From Acidobacteriota bacterium (lineage in GTDB: Bacteria; Acidobacteriota; Blastocatellia; Pyrinomonadales; Pyrinomonadaceae): a stretch of 14,622 nt of DNA. The DNA is taken from NCBI GenBank assembly GCA_024640445.1, contig JAHEEZ010000073.1:1-14622 (forward strand). Reading direction: 5' to 3'. The position numbers and the translations under genes are program-made. Shown in pieces: positions 1 to 6,471 of this stretch; positions within the stretch are counted from its first letter, which is position 1, and every line of letters begins with the position of its first letter. The notes beneath the pieces are model-generated. The model made no database searches, was not told the DNA's origin, and saw nothing but the letters and a program-made list of their open reading frames with translations.

Positions 1-571
1 ATTCGGATTCTTCCTGCTGTGGCTCTTCGACAGGTTCTCGGAATCCGTGATCGACATGTTCGGACGGTTGATGGATTTTCGTCTTTTTCCAAAAAAGGTC
101 CGAAGGATAATCCTGAGCTTGATGAACCAGCTTGCGTTCTCGCTTGGAATGCTCCGCGATTGGCGCGAGGTGACGGCAATCGCGCTGTGGACGTTTGCGC
201 TGTGGATCGCCGTCGCGGTGCCGACGTGGCTCGTGATGCTGGCTTTCGATCTTCCGCTTGGGTTCAGCGACGCCCTGTTCGTAATGGGCTGGGCGGCTGT
301 CGGTTCTTTGGTTCCCACCCCGGGAGGCGCGGCTGGCGCGTTCCATATGGCCACTGCCGGAGGTCTCATTTTTCTCAACACTGCTCGCGACCAGGCCGTG
401 GCCGTATCGATCGTCTTGCACCTAGTGTATTTCGCCCCTGCAGTAGTATTTGGGTTATACTACTTTTTACGCGGTGATATCAGCCTCGCCGGCATACGGC
501 ATTTGCTCTCTTCGGTCGTTTCGGTCGAGGAGATCGAAAAGGATGAGGATAAACTTGTTCTCAGAGACTGA
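1..571 (+). CDS. Flippase-like / LPG-synthase transmembrane family protein, C-terminal part (5' end outside window)
   Basis: The frame is open from base 2 through the left edge, so this is the last 189 or so codons of a longer gene; the GTG at 47 is internal. The protein is very hydrophobic, with several membrane helices (for example around VTAIALWTFALWIAVAVP and the final stretch ending in GLYYFLRG). It carries a VPTPGGAAGAFH segment, which matches the conserved P-x-PGG-x-G loop of the lysylphosphatidylglycerol synthase transmembrane region family (UPF0104/AglD-like). The tail is charged and cytosolic-looking. Family members are inner-membrane proteins, some of which move or modify lipid-linked molecules. 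Substrate cannot be read from this fragment, and no C-terminal aminoacyl-transfer domain follows, so a true MprF is unlikely. The family call is fairly sure; the function is open. Confidence 0.75.
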   Translation, partial: FGFFLLWLFDRFSESVIDMFGRLMDFRLFPKKVRRIILSLMNQLAFSLGMLRDWREVTAIALWTFALWIAVAVPTWLVMLAFDLPLGFSDALFVMGWAAVGSLVPTPGGAAGAFHMATAGGLIFLNTARDQAVAVSIVLHLVYFAPAVVFGLYYFLRGDISLAGIRHLLSSVVSVEEIEKDEDKLVLRD

Positions 572-576
572 AAGCC

Positions 577-609
577 GCTAGTCGGGACGACGGATCCAGA
601 CTGCTTTTT
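577..609 (+). terminator. Possible intrinsic terminator after the membrane protein
   Basis: Arms at 577-587 and 595-604 can pair (GC, AGTC, GGA with TCC, GACT, GC), with a bulged T at 579 and one internal mismatch. They enclose a 7-nt loop and are followed directly by five T residues at 605-609. The hairpin starts 6 nt after the stop codon of the upstream gene. The stem is imperfect, so it may only attenuate read-through into nrdR. Confidence 0.4.
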
Positions 610-633
610 CAAGATCCAATAAGGCATAACATT

Positions 634-1119
634 ATGAGATGCCCATTCTGCGGGAACATTGAGGACAAGGTAGTGGATTCGAGGGAATCCAAAGATGCGG
701 ATTCCATCCGCAGGCGGCGGGAGTGCCTCTCGTGCACGCGCAGGTTTACCTCTTACGAACGGATCGATGAGATACCGTACATGGTCGTTAAAAAGGACGG
801 TCGCCGAGAGACGTTCGAGAGGAAAAAGCTGATGTCCGGCCTGTTGCGGGCGAGTGAAAAACGTCCGATTTCAGCGGTTCAGCTAGAAGCGATCGTCGAT
901 GCGGTTGAAAAGTTCGTTCAGGATTCTCCGGACAGGGAAAGGCCGACGAGCGACCTCGGTAAGATAATAATGAGGGAACTTAAGAAAATGGACAAGGTCG
1001 CCTACGTGAGGTTCGCGTCCGTCTATCTTGAATTCGAGGATGTATCCGAGTTCATGACAGAGCTTAAGTACCTTGTACGGTCACGAAAGCCCAGAAAGAA
1101 ATCGAAGAAGAGCGCATAG
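634..1119 (+). CDS. nrdR: NrdR transcriptional repressor of ribonucleotide reductase genes
   Basis: NrdR is a cytosolic regulator that senses ATP/dATP and represses nrd (ribonucleotide reductase) operons by binding paired NrdR boxes. The N-terminus MRCPFCG with Cys3, Cys6, Cys31 and Cys34 is the zinc ribbon, and the Arg-rich stretch between them (SIRRRRECLSC) matches the DNA-binding face. Residues of about 46-136 form the ATP-cone, including the VVKKDGRRE segment that contacts nucleotide. The length of 161 aa is normal for the family, which usually runs 150-160; the tail is unusually rich in Lys/Arg. The start at 634 gives the invariant MxCPxC beginning, with an AAGG about 9 nt upstream. The small heat-shock gene begins 24 nt after its stop, so the two are probably co-transcribed. 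No nrd genes are in the window; dcd, another dNTP gene, lies at the far end. Confidence 0.97.
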   Translation: MRCPFCGNIEDKVVDSRESKDADSIRRRRECLSCTRRFTSYERIDEIPYMVVKKDGRRETFERKKLMSGLLRASEKRPISAVQLEAIVDAVEKFVQDSPDRERPTSDLGKIIMRELKKMDKVAYVRFASVYLEFEDVSEFMTELKYLVRSRKPRKKSKKSA

Positions 1120-1143
1120 CGACTGCTGGAACGGAGGATCGAC

Positions 1144-1638
1144 ATGAGCCAATCACGTGTGAAAGTGGTAGGAACGATCGCAAACCTGGAAAAGCTGGAG
1201 CTCCAGAGGCTCAAGGCCAAGGTGGAAAGACTCGTTTCGGCACTTGATGAGGCATTGGAGGCTGAAGCTTCGGAGAGTTACGATTCCTTTTTGCCGTCGG
1301 TCGACATTTTCGAAAACAGTGAACTCGTCAGCGTGCTTGTGGAATTGCCGGGTGTACCGAGCGACGCAATTGAGCTGACGGTGACCGCGAAGGACATTAC
1401 GATCTCGGGAGAGAAACAGCATTCGAGTACGACAAGGAAGGCGGTGTCGCATTTTTGCTGTGAACGGAGATACGGACGGTTTCACCGGCGGATACTTCTC
1501 CGATGGGCGGTGAACATCAACGAGGTCCGGGCGGAAATGAGCGACGGCGTGCTTCACATCATGCTTCCGAAGCTTGTTGACAGGCGCGGAAAATCTGTGA
1601 GGGTCCCGATCGAGGCTGAAGACCGGGACGAGGCCTGA
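1144..1638 (+). CDS. Small heat-shock protein (Hsp20/alpha-crystallin family)
   Basis: This is an ATP-independent holdase chaperone that keeps unfolding proteins soluble. Residues 1-45 form a charged, helical, probably coiled-coil N-terminal region. The alpha-crystallin domain runs from about residue 50 to 145: VDIFENSE..LVELPGV near the start, then ITISGEK, the ERRYGRFHRR segment, and the GVLHIMLPK strand typical of the domain end. A V-x-V-P-I tail resembles the I-x-I/V oligomerisation motif. The 164 aa length is normal. The start is set by a strong GGAGG at 1133-1137 with a 6-nt spacer. Adjacent Cys105 and Cys106 sit where many homologs have aromatic or hydrophobic residues. The gene follows nrdR closely, precedes lon and ends before a strong terminator, so a proteostasis role next to Lon is plausible. 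Confidence 0.92.
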   Translation: MSQSRVKVVGTIANLEKLELQRLKAKVERLVSALDEALEAEASESYDSFLPSVDIFENSELVSVLVELPGVPSDAIELTVTAKDITISGEKQHSSTTRKAVSHFCCERRYGRFHRRILLRWAVNINEVRAEMSDGVLHIMLPKLVDRRGKSVRVPIEAEDRDEA

Positions 1639-1665
1639 CCATTATCAAGCTGATACCGTTATGGG

Positions 1666-1703
1666 AGCCGCGGATATTTGCAATATCTGCGGCTTGCCTT
1701 TTT
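1666..1703 (+). terminator. Intrinsic terminator after the nrdR-hsp20 unit
   Basis: A 13-bp stem (1666-1678 with 1682-1694, one G-T wobble at the centre) closes a 3-nt loop TGC. It is followed by TGCC and five T residues at 1699-1703. It lies 28 nt after the small heat-shock stop codon and before lon, so it should separate the two transcripts. Confidence 0.85.
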
Positions 1704-1730
1704 GCCCTTTCTTTCCAATTTAACTAATAT
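1702..1730 (+). promoter_or_regulatory. Candidate lon promoter giving a near-leaderless transcript
   Basis: TTGCCC at 1702-1707 and TAATAT at 1725-1730 are separated by 17 nt, each with four of six matches to the sigma-70 consensus. A start of transcription about 6-7 nt later would fall within a few bases of the lon ATG at 1740. No Shine-Dalgarno sequence is visible in the AT-rich leader, which fits. It is an inference from spacing and weak boxes. Confidence 0.3.
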
Positions 1731-1739
1731 TATTTACTT

Positions 1740-4160
1740 ATGGATGAGCTTGGAGATTTCTCTGAACAACTCGATGAATCCGAGGTTGGCGAAACACTAA
1801 TGCAGATCCCGGATGACCTTCCGGTGCTGCCGCTTCGCGACATCGTAATTTACCCGTTTATGATCGTTCCCCTCTTCGTTTCAAGGGACCGCTCAATAAA
1901 GGCGGTCGACGAGGCGTTGAGCCGCAACCGGATGATCCTCCTTGTCTCGCAAAAGGATGCAGATAAAGAAGATCCGGGAACAGATGACGTGTTCAAAGTT
2001 GGCACCGTCGCGGTAATAATGAGAATGCTGAAGCTGCCCGACGGCCGCATCAGGATACTTACTCAGGGCCTCTCACGGGCGATGCTCAAGTCACTTAACG
2101 ACGAAGGAGAGTTCGCCACTGCGAAGATAACCCCTGTTTCCGAACCCGCCGCCGCCAAGGAATCCCTCGAAGTCGAAGCGTTGGTCAGGAATGTCAGGGC
2201 TGCCATGGAGAAAGCGGCAGGCCTTGGCAAGAATATCTCGCCCGAAGTCCTCGCGATAATCGCAAATCTTGAAGACGCCGGAAGGCTGGCGGATCTGTGC
2301 GCTTCGAATATTGAACTCAAGGTAGATGATGCCCAGTCGGTACTAGACATTTTCGAGCCGGTCGAACGATTGCGAAGGGTCAACGATCTGCTGAGCAAAG
2401 AGATAGATGTCCTGACGGTTCAGCAGGAGATCAACACGCAGGCGCGTGGTGAGATCGACCGTTCGCAGAGGGAATACTTCCTTCGGCAACAGCTCAAGGC
2501 GATCCAGGCGGAACTCGGTGAGGGAAATGAGCTTTCTGAAGAGATCGACCTTTACCGCGAAAGAATCTACGAAGCCAGGATGCCCGAATCGGCAGAGGAA
2601 GAAACGGTCCGCCAGCTCAAGAAGCTTGAACGGATGCATCCCGACACGGCTGAGACCGCGACGCTCAGGAACTGGCTGGACATAATGACCACACTCCCGT
2701 GGTCAAAGTCCTCGAAAGACAATCTCGACTTGAACAAGGCTCAGGCGATTCTTGACGAAGATCACTTCGGGCTTGAAAAGGTCAAAGAGCGTATCATTGA
2801 GGCCCTCGCGGTCAGAAAGCTCAAAGAGAAGCCAAAGGGATCGATACTGTGCCTTGTCGGCCCCCCGGGTGTCGGCAAGACGTCCCTTGGACGTTCGATC
2901 GCGCGGGCTCTGAACCGCAAGTTCGTCAGGCTAAGCCTCGGCGGGCTTCACGATGAAGCTGAGATCAGGGGCCACCGTCGCACCTATGTTGGGGCGATGC
3001 CCGGAAGGATAATACAGGCCATACAGCAAGCGGAGACCAACAATCCCCTCATCATGCTCGACGAGATCGACAAGGTCGGGGCGGATTTTCGCGGCGATCC
3101 TAGCTCAGCACTTCTCGAGGTCCTCGATCCCGAGCAGAACTTCGCCTTCCGCGACAACTACCTGGGCGTCACGTTTGATCTTTCCAACGTCATTTTTATG
3201 ACGACGGCGAACATGCTGGATACGATCCAACCCGCTCTCAGGGACAGGATGGAAAAGATCCAGCTATCGGGCTATACAGAAGAGGAGAAGCTTGAGATCG
3301 CGAAACGCCACCTTGTGCCAAAGCAGGTAGAAGAAAACGGATTGATGAAGAAAGACGTCCGTTTCGCCGATACGGCGCTGCGGGCGATCACCTCCGAATA
3401 CACGCAGGAAGCCGGCCTTCGCCAGCTTGAGCGCGAGATCGGCAACATTTGCAGAAAGGTCGCGCGGAAAAAGGCTGTGCGGGGAAAACGATTCAAGACG
3501 GTACGCGTCAACAAATCAAACGTTCCCGACTTTCTCGGCACATCGAAGGTTTTTCCCGAAGAGGCTCTCAAGAAGAACGCGATCGGGATCGTTGTCGGAC
3601 TCGCCTGGACCGCGTTTGGGGGAGATATTCTTTTCATCGAGGCTCTCAAGACAAAAGGGAAGGGCAAGCTGCAACTTACAGGTCAGCTCGGAGAGGTGAT
3701 GCAGGAATCCGCACAGGCGGCGTATTCATACGCCAAAGCGAACGCTTCGAGCCTTGGGATCGACGAGGACGACTTCGAGAAGTACGATATTCACGTGCAT
3801 ATTCCGGAAGGTGCAATACCGAAGGACGGCCCTTCCGCAGGCATAACGATGGCAACGGCAGTGGTCTCGGCACTTTCTAACAGGCCTGTTCGAAAAGACG
3901 TGGCTATGACGGGTGAGATCACGTTGCGAGGAAATGTGCTGCCCATTGGAGGGGTCAAAGAAAAGCTGCTGGCGGCGCGTCGTGCGAAGATCAAGACGGT
4001 TATCCTCCCGGCCCAGAATAAGAGGAATCTTGTAGATCTTCCTGAAGAAGTGTCGCGGGACCTTACTTTCATATTCGTTGATCACGTGAGGAAGGTGTTC
4101 GATTCGGCATTGCTCGCGCCGGTCCGGAAGAGGGCACCTGGATCGGTAGCGGGATCATAG
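1740..4160 (+). CDS. lon: ATP-dependent protease Lon (LonA type)
   Basis: Lon is a cytosolic hexameric AAA+ serine protease that degrades misfolded and short-lived regulatory proteins. The N-terminal substrate-binding domain starts at about residue 27 (LPVLPLRDIVIYPF) and runs to about 230, followed by a helical region. The AAA+ module has Walker A GPPGVGKT at 374-381, Walker B LIMLDEID at 437-444, and sensor/arginine segments near 490-505. The C-terminal peptidase domain contains PKDGPSAG with catalytic Ser699, and GGVKEK with Lys742 as the dyad partner; the 43-residue spacing equals that of E. coli Ser679/Lys722. The 806 aa length is typical. The ATG at 1740 has no Shine-Dalgarno; a second ATG at 1800 sits just before the conserved domain but also lacks a well-placed one. 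The gene appears monocistronic, flanked by a terminator upstream and a weak hairpin downstream. Confidence 0.97.
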   Translation: MDELGDFSEQLDESEVGETLMQIPDDLPVLPLRDIVIYPFMIVPLFVSRDRSIKAVDEALSRNRMILLVSQKDADKEDPGTDDVFKVGTVAVIMRMLKLPDGRIRILTQGLSRAMLKSLNDEGEFATAKITPVSEPAAAKESLEVEALVRNVRAAMEKAAGLGKNISPEVLAIIANLEDAGRLADLCASNIELKVDDAQSVLDIFEPVERLRRVNDLLSKEIDVLTVQQEINTQARGEIDRSQREYFLRQQLKAIQAELGEGNELSEEIDLYRERIYEARMPESAEEETVRQLKKLERMHPDTAETATLRNWLDIMTTLPWSKSSKDNLDLNKAQAILDEDHFGLEKVKERIIEALAVRKLKEKPKGSILCLVGPPGVGKTSLGRSIARALNRKFVRLSLGGLHDEAEIRGHRRTYVGAMPGRIIQAIQQAETNNPLIMLDEIDKVGADFRGDPSSALLEVLDPEQNFAFRDNYLGVTFDLSNVIFMTTANMLDTIQPALRDRMEKIQLSGYTEEEKLEIAKRHLVPKQVEENGLMKKDVRFADTALRAITSEYTQEAGLRQLEREIGNICRKVARKKAVRGKRFKTVRVNKSNVPDFLGTSKVFPEEALKKNAIGIVVGLAWTAFGGDILFIEALKTKGKGKLQLTGQLGEVMQESAQAAYSYAKANASSLGIDEDDFEKYDIHVHIPEGAIPKDGPSAGITMATAVVSALSNRPVRKDVAMTGEITLRGNVLPIGGVKEKLLAARRAKIKTVILPAQNKRNLVDLPEEVSRDLTFIFVDHVRKVFDSALLAPVRKRAPGSVAGS

Positions 4161-4169
4161 CGATCATGA

Positions 4170-4190
4170 CGGCATTTAGATGCCGGTCTT
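4170..4190 (+). terminator. Weak hairpin after lon
   Basis: CGGCAT at 4170-4175 pairs with ATGCCG at 4180-4185 across a TTAG loop, 9 nt after the lon stop, and can extend by GA/TC past a bulge. The downstream run (GTCTTTGG) is only weakly T-rich, so termination may be partial. Confidence 0.35.
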
Positions 4191-4250
4191 TGGTTCGGCG
4201 AGAAGACCTTGCAGGGACCGGAACTCTAGATTTTATCGGGGTTTATAACG

Positions 4251-4279
4251 TTGACATGATCGGTTGTGCATGTTAGTTT
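4251..4279 (+). promoter_or_regulatory. Candidate promoter for the lytic transglycosylase gene
   Basis: A perfect TTGACA at 4251-4256 is followed after 17 nt by TAGTTT at 4274-4279, a weak -10. It lies 91 nt past the lon stop and about 130 nt before the next start codon, implying a leader of roughly 125 nt. The -35 match is strong; the -10 is not. Confidence 0.45.
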
Positions 4280-4290
4280 AGGAAGGATGC

Positions 4291-4317
4291 GAAGTCCGCT
4301 TTGGCGGGGTGGATTTC
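4291..4317 (+). other. Imperfect inverted repeat in the transglycosylase leader
   Basis: GAAGTCC at 4291-4297 can pair with GGATTTC at 4311-4317 (one G-T wobble), with an extra GC/GC pair inside and a bulge on the right arm. If the promoter at 4251 is right, this hairpin forms near the 5' end of the leader RNA. The rest of the leader up to 4411 shows no riboswitch that I recognise, and there is no clear Shine-Dalgarno before the ATG at 4412. Confidence 0.3.
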
Positions 4318-4411
4318 ACTAAAAAGGAACCTTTAAGAATCATTATCGTTAAAGTCAGAAATTAAGAAGCTGATACGTCTCCGGATTGGATTCGGGCACG
4401 GCTACATTTTT

Positions 4412-6253
4412 ATGCGGTTTTATTCCAACAATACAAGATTCAACACTCGCCTTTTCTCTCTCGCAGTTCTGCTTCTTTTGACAGGCCTTTCGTCGGTGCC
4501 TGTGTTCGCACAGGTGACGATCAACACGTCCGGAGGCAGGAACGGCGCCAAGACCGAGCAGGCAGAACAGGCGGAGGCAAGGATCCGACAGATCTCTGGC
4601 GATTCCGGCAAGTTCTTCAGGCAGGGCCTGGACAAACTCCAGAACAATCAGCGTAACGAAGCGAGAGAAGAGTTCGACAAGTCTGTCGAGGTCTTTCTTA
4701 TGTCCGGAGTGAACGTTCAGAGGGACCGCGGTCTCCGGGAATGCTACAACGAACTGATCGAGACTGTTTACAGGATGGAGTTTCCGTCGGGACAGCAGCC
4801 GGCAAATCTGCGCAGGCTTTCGACGATCTGTAATTGGGAAATCCGCGATGAGGTCGCGGACGGCATAATGGATATGCTCCGCAGATCGCCCGTCGATCCG
4901 GAAGGCGTTGACAGTCTGGCATCGGCAGCAGCCGGGGATGATCAGGCGGATGTTGCTCAACTCGCGATCGGGTTCTCCGATCAGAAGTTCGAGCCTTCAC
5001 CTCTGGACGATCTTTCGAAGCTCCAGCTTAACGCTGATGAGATCGACGTCGACAGCCCTGAAGCTCAGTATGAGTACGAGGTGATCAGGACCGCGGCGGC
5101 GAACAAGTCCCTCGGATTCTCGTTCCAGATGCACAAGCTTGTTCAGCAGTACCTGAACTATTATCGAGGCAGGGGCCGCAGAACGATGGAAGTCGGACTT
5201 TACCGGTCCGGGTTCTTTATGACGATGGCGCGTCAGATCTTTCGCGAGGAAAGCGTTCCCGAGAACGTCGCCTGGCTTGGCCAGGTGGAAAGCGCGTGGA
5301 AGCCGACGGCGCAGTCCTGGGCGAAGGCCGCGGGACTTTGGCAGTTCATTCCGGGTACAGGGGCTCGTTTTGGACTTAAAAGAACCGCTCACGTGGATGA
5401 GAGGCGGAGTTTCGAACAGGCGACCAGGGCGTCCGCTCAGTATCTGAAGTTCCTTGCGAATCGCTACGGCGGAAACTGGGAACTGGCGATGGCCGCGTAC
5501 AACTGCGGCGAGGGCAATGTGGATCGCGCCATTCGAAGGGCCGGCGTTTCGAATTTCTGGGCTGCATATCCGTATCTTCCGCAAGAGACTCGCAATTACG
5601 TGCCGAACATCCTTGCGACGATTCTTATCGCCAACAATCCTCAGCAGTACGGTTTCGGGCATATTCGCCCGGCTCCGAGGCTCCGGTATGACAGATTAAA
5701 GGTTCCGCCTTCGACCAGTCTGAATCTGATCGCCCAGGCGTCTGACTCGTCAGTGGATTATCTCAGGTATCTGAATCCCGAACTCAGGACGAATTCGACC
5801 CCTCCCGAGCAGTATGTCGTGCGTGTGCCGGCAGGGAAGGCGAACGATGTCGTGGCGATTCTAAAGCGCGGATCGTTTGTTAAGGATGACTCGAAGAGGC
5901 TTGCGAATTCCTCGAAGGGTGAAACCTGGGAAAGCATTTCAAACCGTACAGGCGTTACCGTCGCGGAGTTGAAATCGGCTAATCCTGGAATGAAAGTCCC
6001 GAGAGGCAAAGTGTTCGTACCGGTGGTCGAAGGTAACAATGTGGCCGCGACCTCTTACACACGGCCTACGACAAAGCCTGTTGTGAAGAAAGACCCGAGC
6101 GTAAAGATAGTTAAGGCGAAGTCGGGTGAAACCGTCAAGAAGCTGGCTGAACGTGTCGGAGCGTCTGCTGTTGAGGTTGCGAAGATGAACGGACTTTACG
6201 TGAATTCGCGTCTTAACGCGGGCCGGGAGATAAGGGTTCCTACCGGGAAATAG
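4412..6253 (+). CDS. Secreted lytic transglycosylase, MltD-like, SLT domain plus LysM-like repeats
   Basis: This is an envelope enzyme that would cleave the MurNAc-GlcNAc bond of peptidoglycan to form 1,6-anhydro ends. Residues 1-33 form a signal peptide with a long Leu-rich core and a likely cut after VFA; there is no lipobox Cys, unlike E. coli MltD. Residues 50-230 are a helical, charged region of unknown role. The SLT domain spans about 270-400: catalytic Glu293 in GQVESAW, then GLWQFIPGTG, AMAAYNCGEGNV and ETRNYVPNI, all signatures of family-1 transglycosylases. After it come a degenerate LysM-like segment (about 432-475) and clearer ones near 500-540 (GETWESISNRTGVTVAEL) and 566-612 (SGETVKKLAERVGASAVEV), which bind glycan. 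The length of 613 aa is longer than E. coli MltD (about 450), chiefly from the N-terminal extension. It stands alone between its own promoter candidate and terminator. Confidence 0.93.
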   Translation: MRFYSNNTRFNTRLFSLAVLLLLTGLSSVPVFAQVTINTSGGRNGAKTEQAEQAEARIRQISGDSGKFFRQGLDKLQNNQRNEAREEFDKSVEVFLMSGVNVQRDRGLRECYNELIETVYRMEFPSGQQPANLRRLSTICNWEIRDEVADGIMDMLRRSPVDPEGVDSLASAAAGDDQADVAQLAIGFSDQKFEPSPLDDLSKLQLNADEIDVDSPEAQYEYEVIRTAAANKSLGFSFQMHKLVQQYLNYYRGRGRRTMEVGLYRSGFFMTMARQIFREESVPENVAWLGQVESAWKPTAQSWAKAAGLWQFIPGTGARFGLKRTAHVDERRSFEQATRASAQYLKFLANRYGGNWELAMAAYNCGEGNVDRAIRRAGVSNFWAAYPYLPQETRNYVPNILATILIANNPQQYGFGHIRPAPRLRYDRLKVPPSTSLNLIAQASDSSVDYLRYLNPELRTNSTPPEQYVVRVPAGKANDVVAILKRGSFVKDDSKRLANSSKGETWESISNRTGVTVAELKSANPGMKVPRGKVFVPVVEGNNVAATSYTRPTTKPVVKKDPSVKIVKAKSGETVKKLAERVGASAVEVAKMNGLYVNSRLNAGREIRVPTGK

Positions 6254-6277
6254 TCAAAATTGCATTTTCGACCTGTT

Positions 6278-6304
6278 AAAGACCGCACGAAAGTGCGGTC
6301 TTTT
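6278..6304 (+). terminator. Strong intrinsic terminator after the transglycosylase gene
   Basis: A perfect 11-bp stem (6278-6288 with 6293-6303) is capped by a GAAA tetraloop and followed by T-rich sequence (TTTTCAATTTT). It lies 24 nt after the stop codon. It faces the end of the - strand operon across about 170 nt, but the T-rich tail is right only for the + strand. Confidence 0.92.
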
Positions 6305-6350
6305 CAATTTTCATCGACCAATGGTCCGGACTCCTTGCGGCAAGAAAGTT

Positions 6351-6381
6351 CTTAACCGCTGAGACGCAAAGGCGCGAAGGA
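6351..6381. repeat. Short dispersed-repeat-like sequence (AACCGC..GAGACGCAAAGGCGC type)
   Basis: The stretch CTTAACCGCTGAGACGCAAA followed by GGCGCGAAGG closely resembles a purine-rich GAGACGCAAAGGCGCAAAG-type element that I recall from intergenic regions of many environmental bacterial genomes. It sits in the convergent gap between two transcription units. A copy of AAGGAATT occurs at 6377-6384 and again at 6390-6397. Only one copy of the main element is in this window, so its repeat nature rests on recollection. Confidence 0.4.
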
Positions 6382-6453
6382 ATTCTGTAAAGGAATTACG
6401 CGTTCAAAGTTCTAATCATGCGCATGGCTACCGCTTCGGGTGCTGATTGCCGC

Positions 6454-6468
6454 CGGGAAAAAGTCCCG
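6454..6468 (-). other. Small GC-rich hairpin just past the kynurenine operon
   Basis: CGGGA at 6454-6458 pairs with TCCCG at 6464-6468 across a 5-nt loop, beginning 4 nt after the last stop codon of the operon on the - strand. There is no T run after it on that strand, so it is not a classical terminator; it may stabilise the 3' end or stop polymerase with Rho. The remaining gap 6382-6453 shows nothing else that I can name. Confidence 0.3.
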
Positions 6469-6471
6469 CCC

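Noticed and set aside
19..477. A 152-codon + strand frame overlapping the membrane protein at the left edge
   Set aside because: It is an Arg-rich alternate-frame translation; the other frame has membrane helices and the PTPGG motif and is open across the window edge.
4291..4335. A cyclic-di-AMP (ydaO-type) riboswitch before the transglycosylase
   Set aside because: A GGGGTGGA string is reminiscent, but the rest of the conserved core and pseudoknot partners are not seen.
4355..4960. A 201-codon open frame on the - strand opposite the transglycosylase start
   Set aside because: It overlaps the signal peptide and N-terminal region of a well-supported gene and shows no motif of its own.
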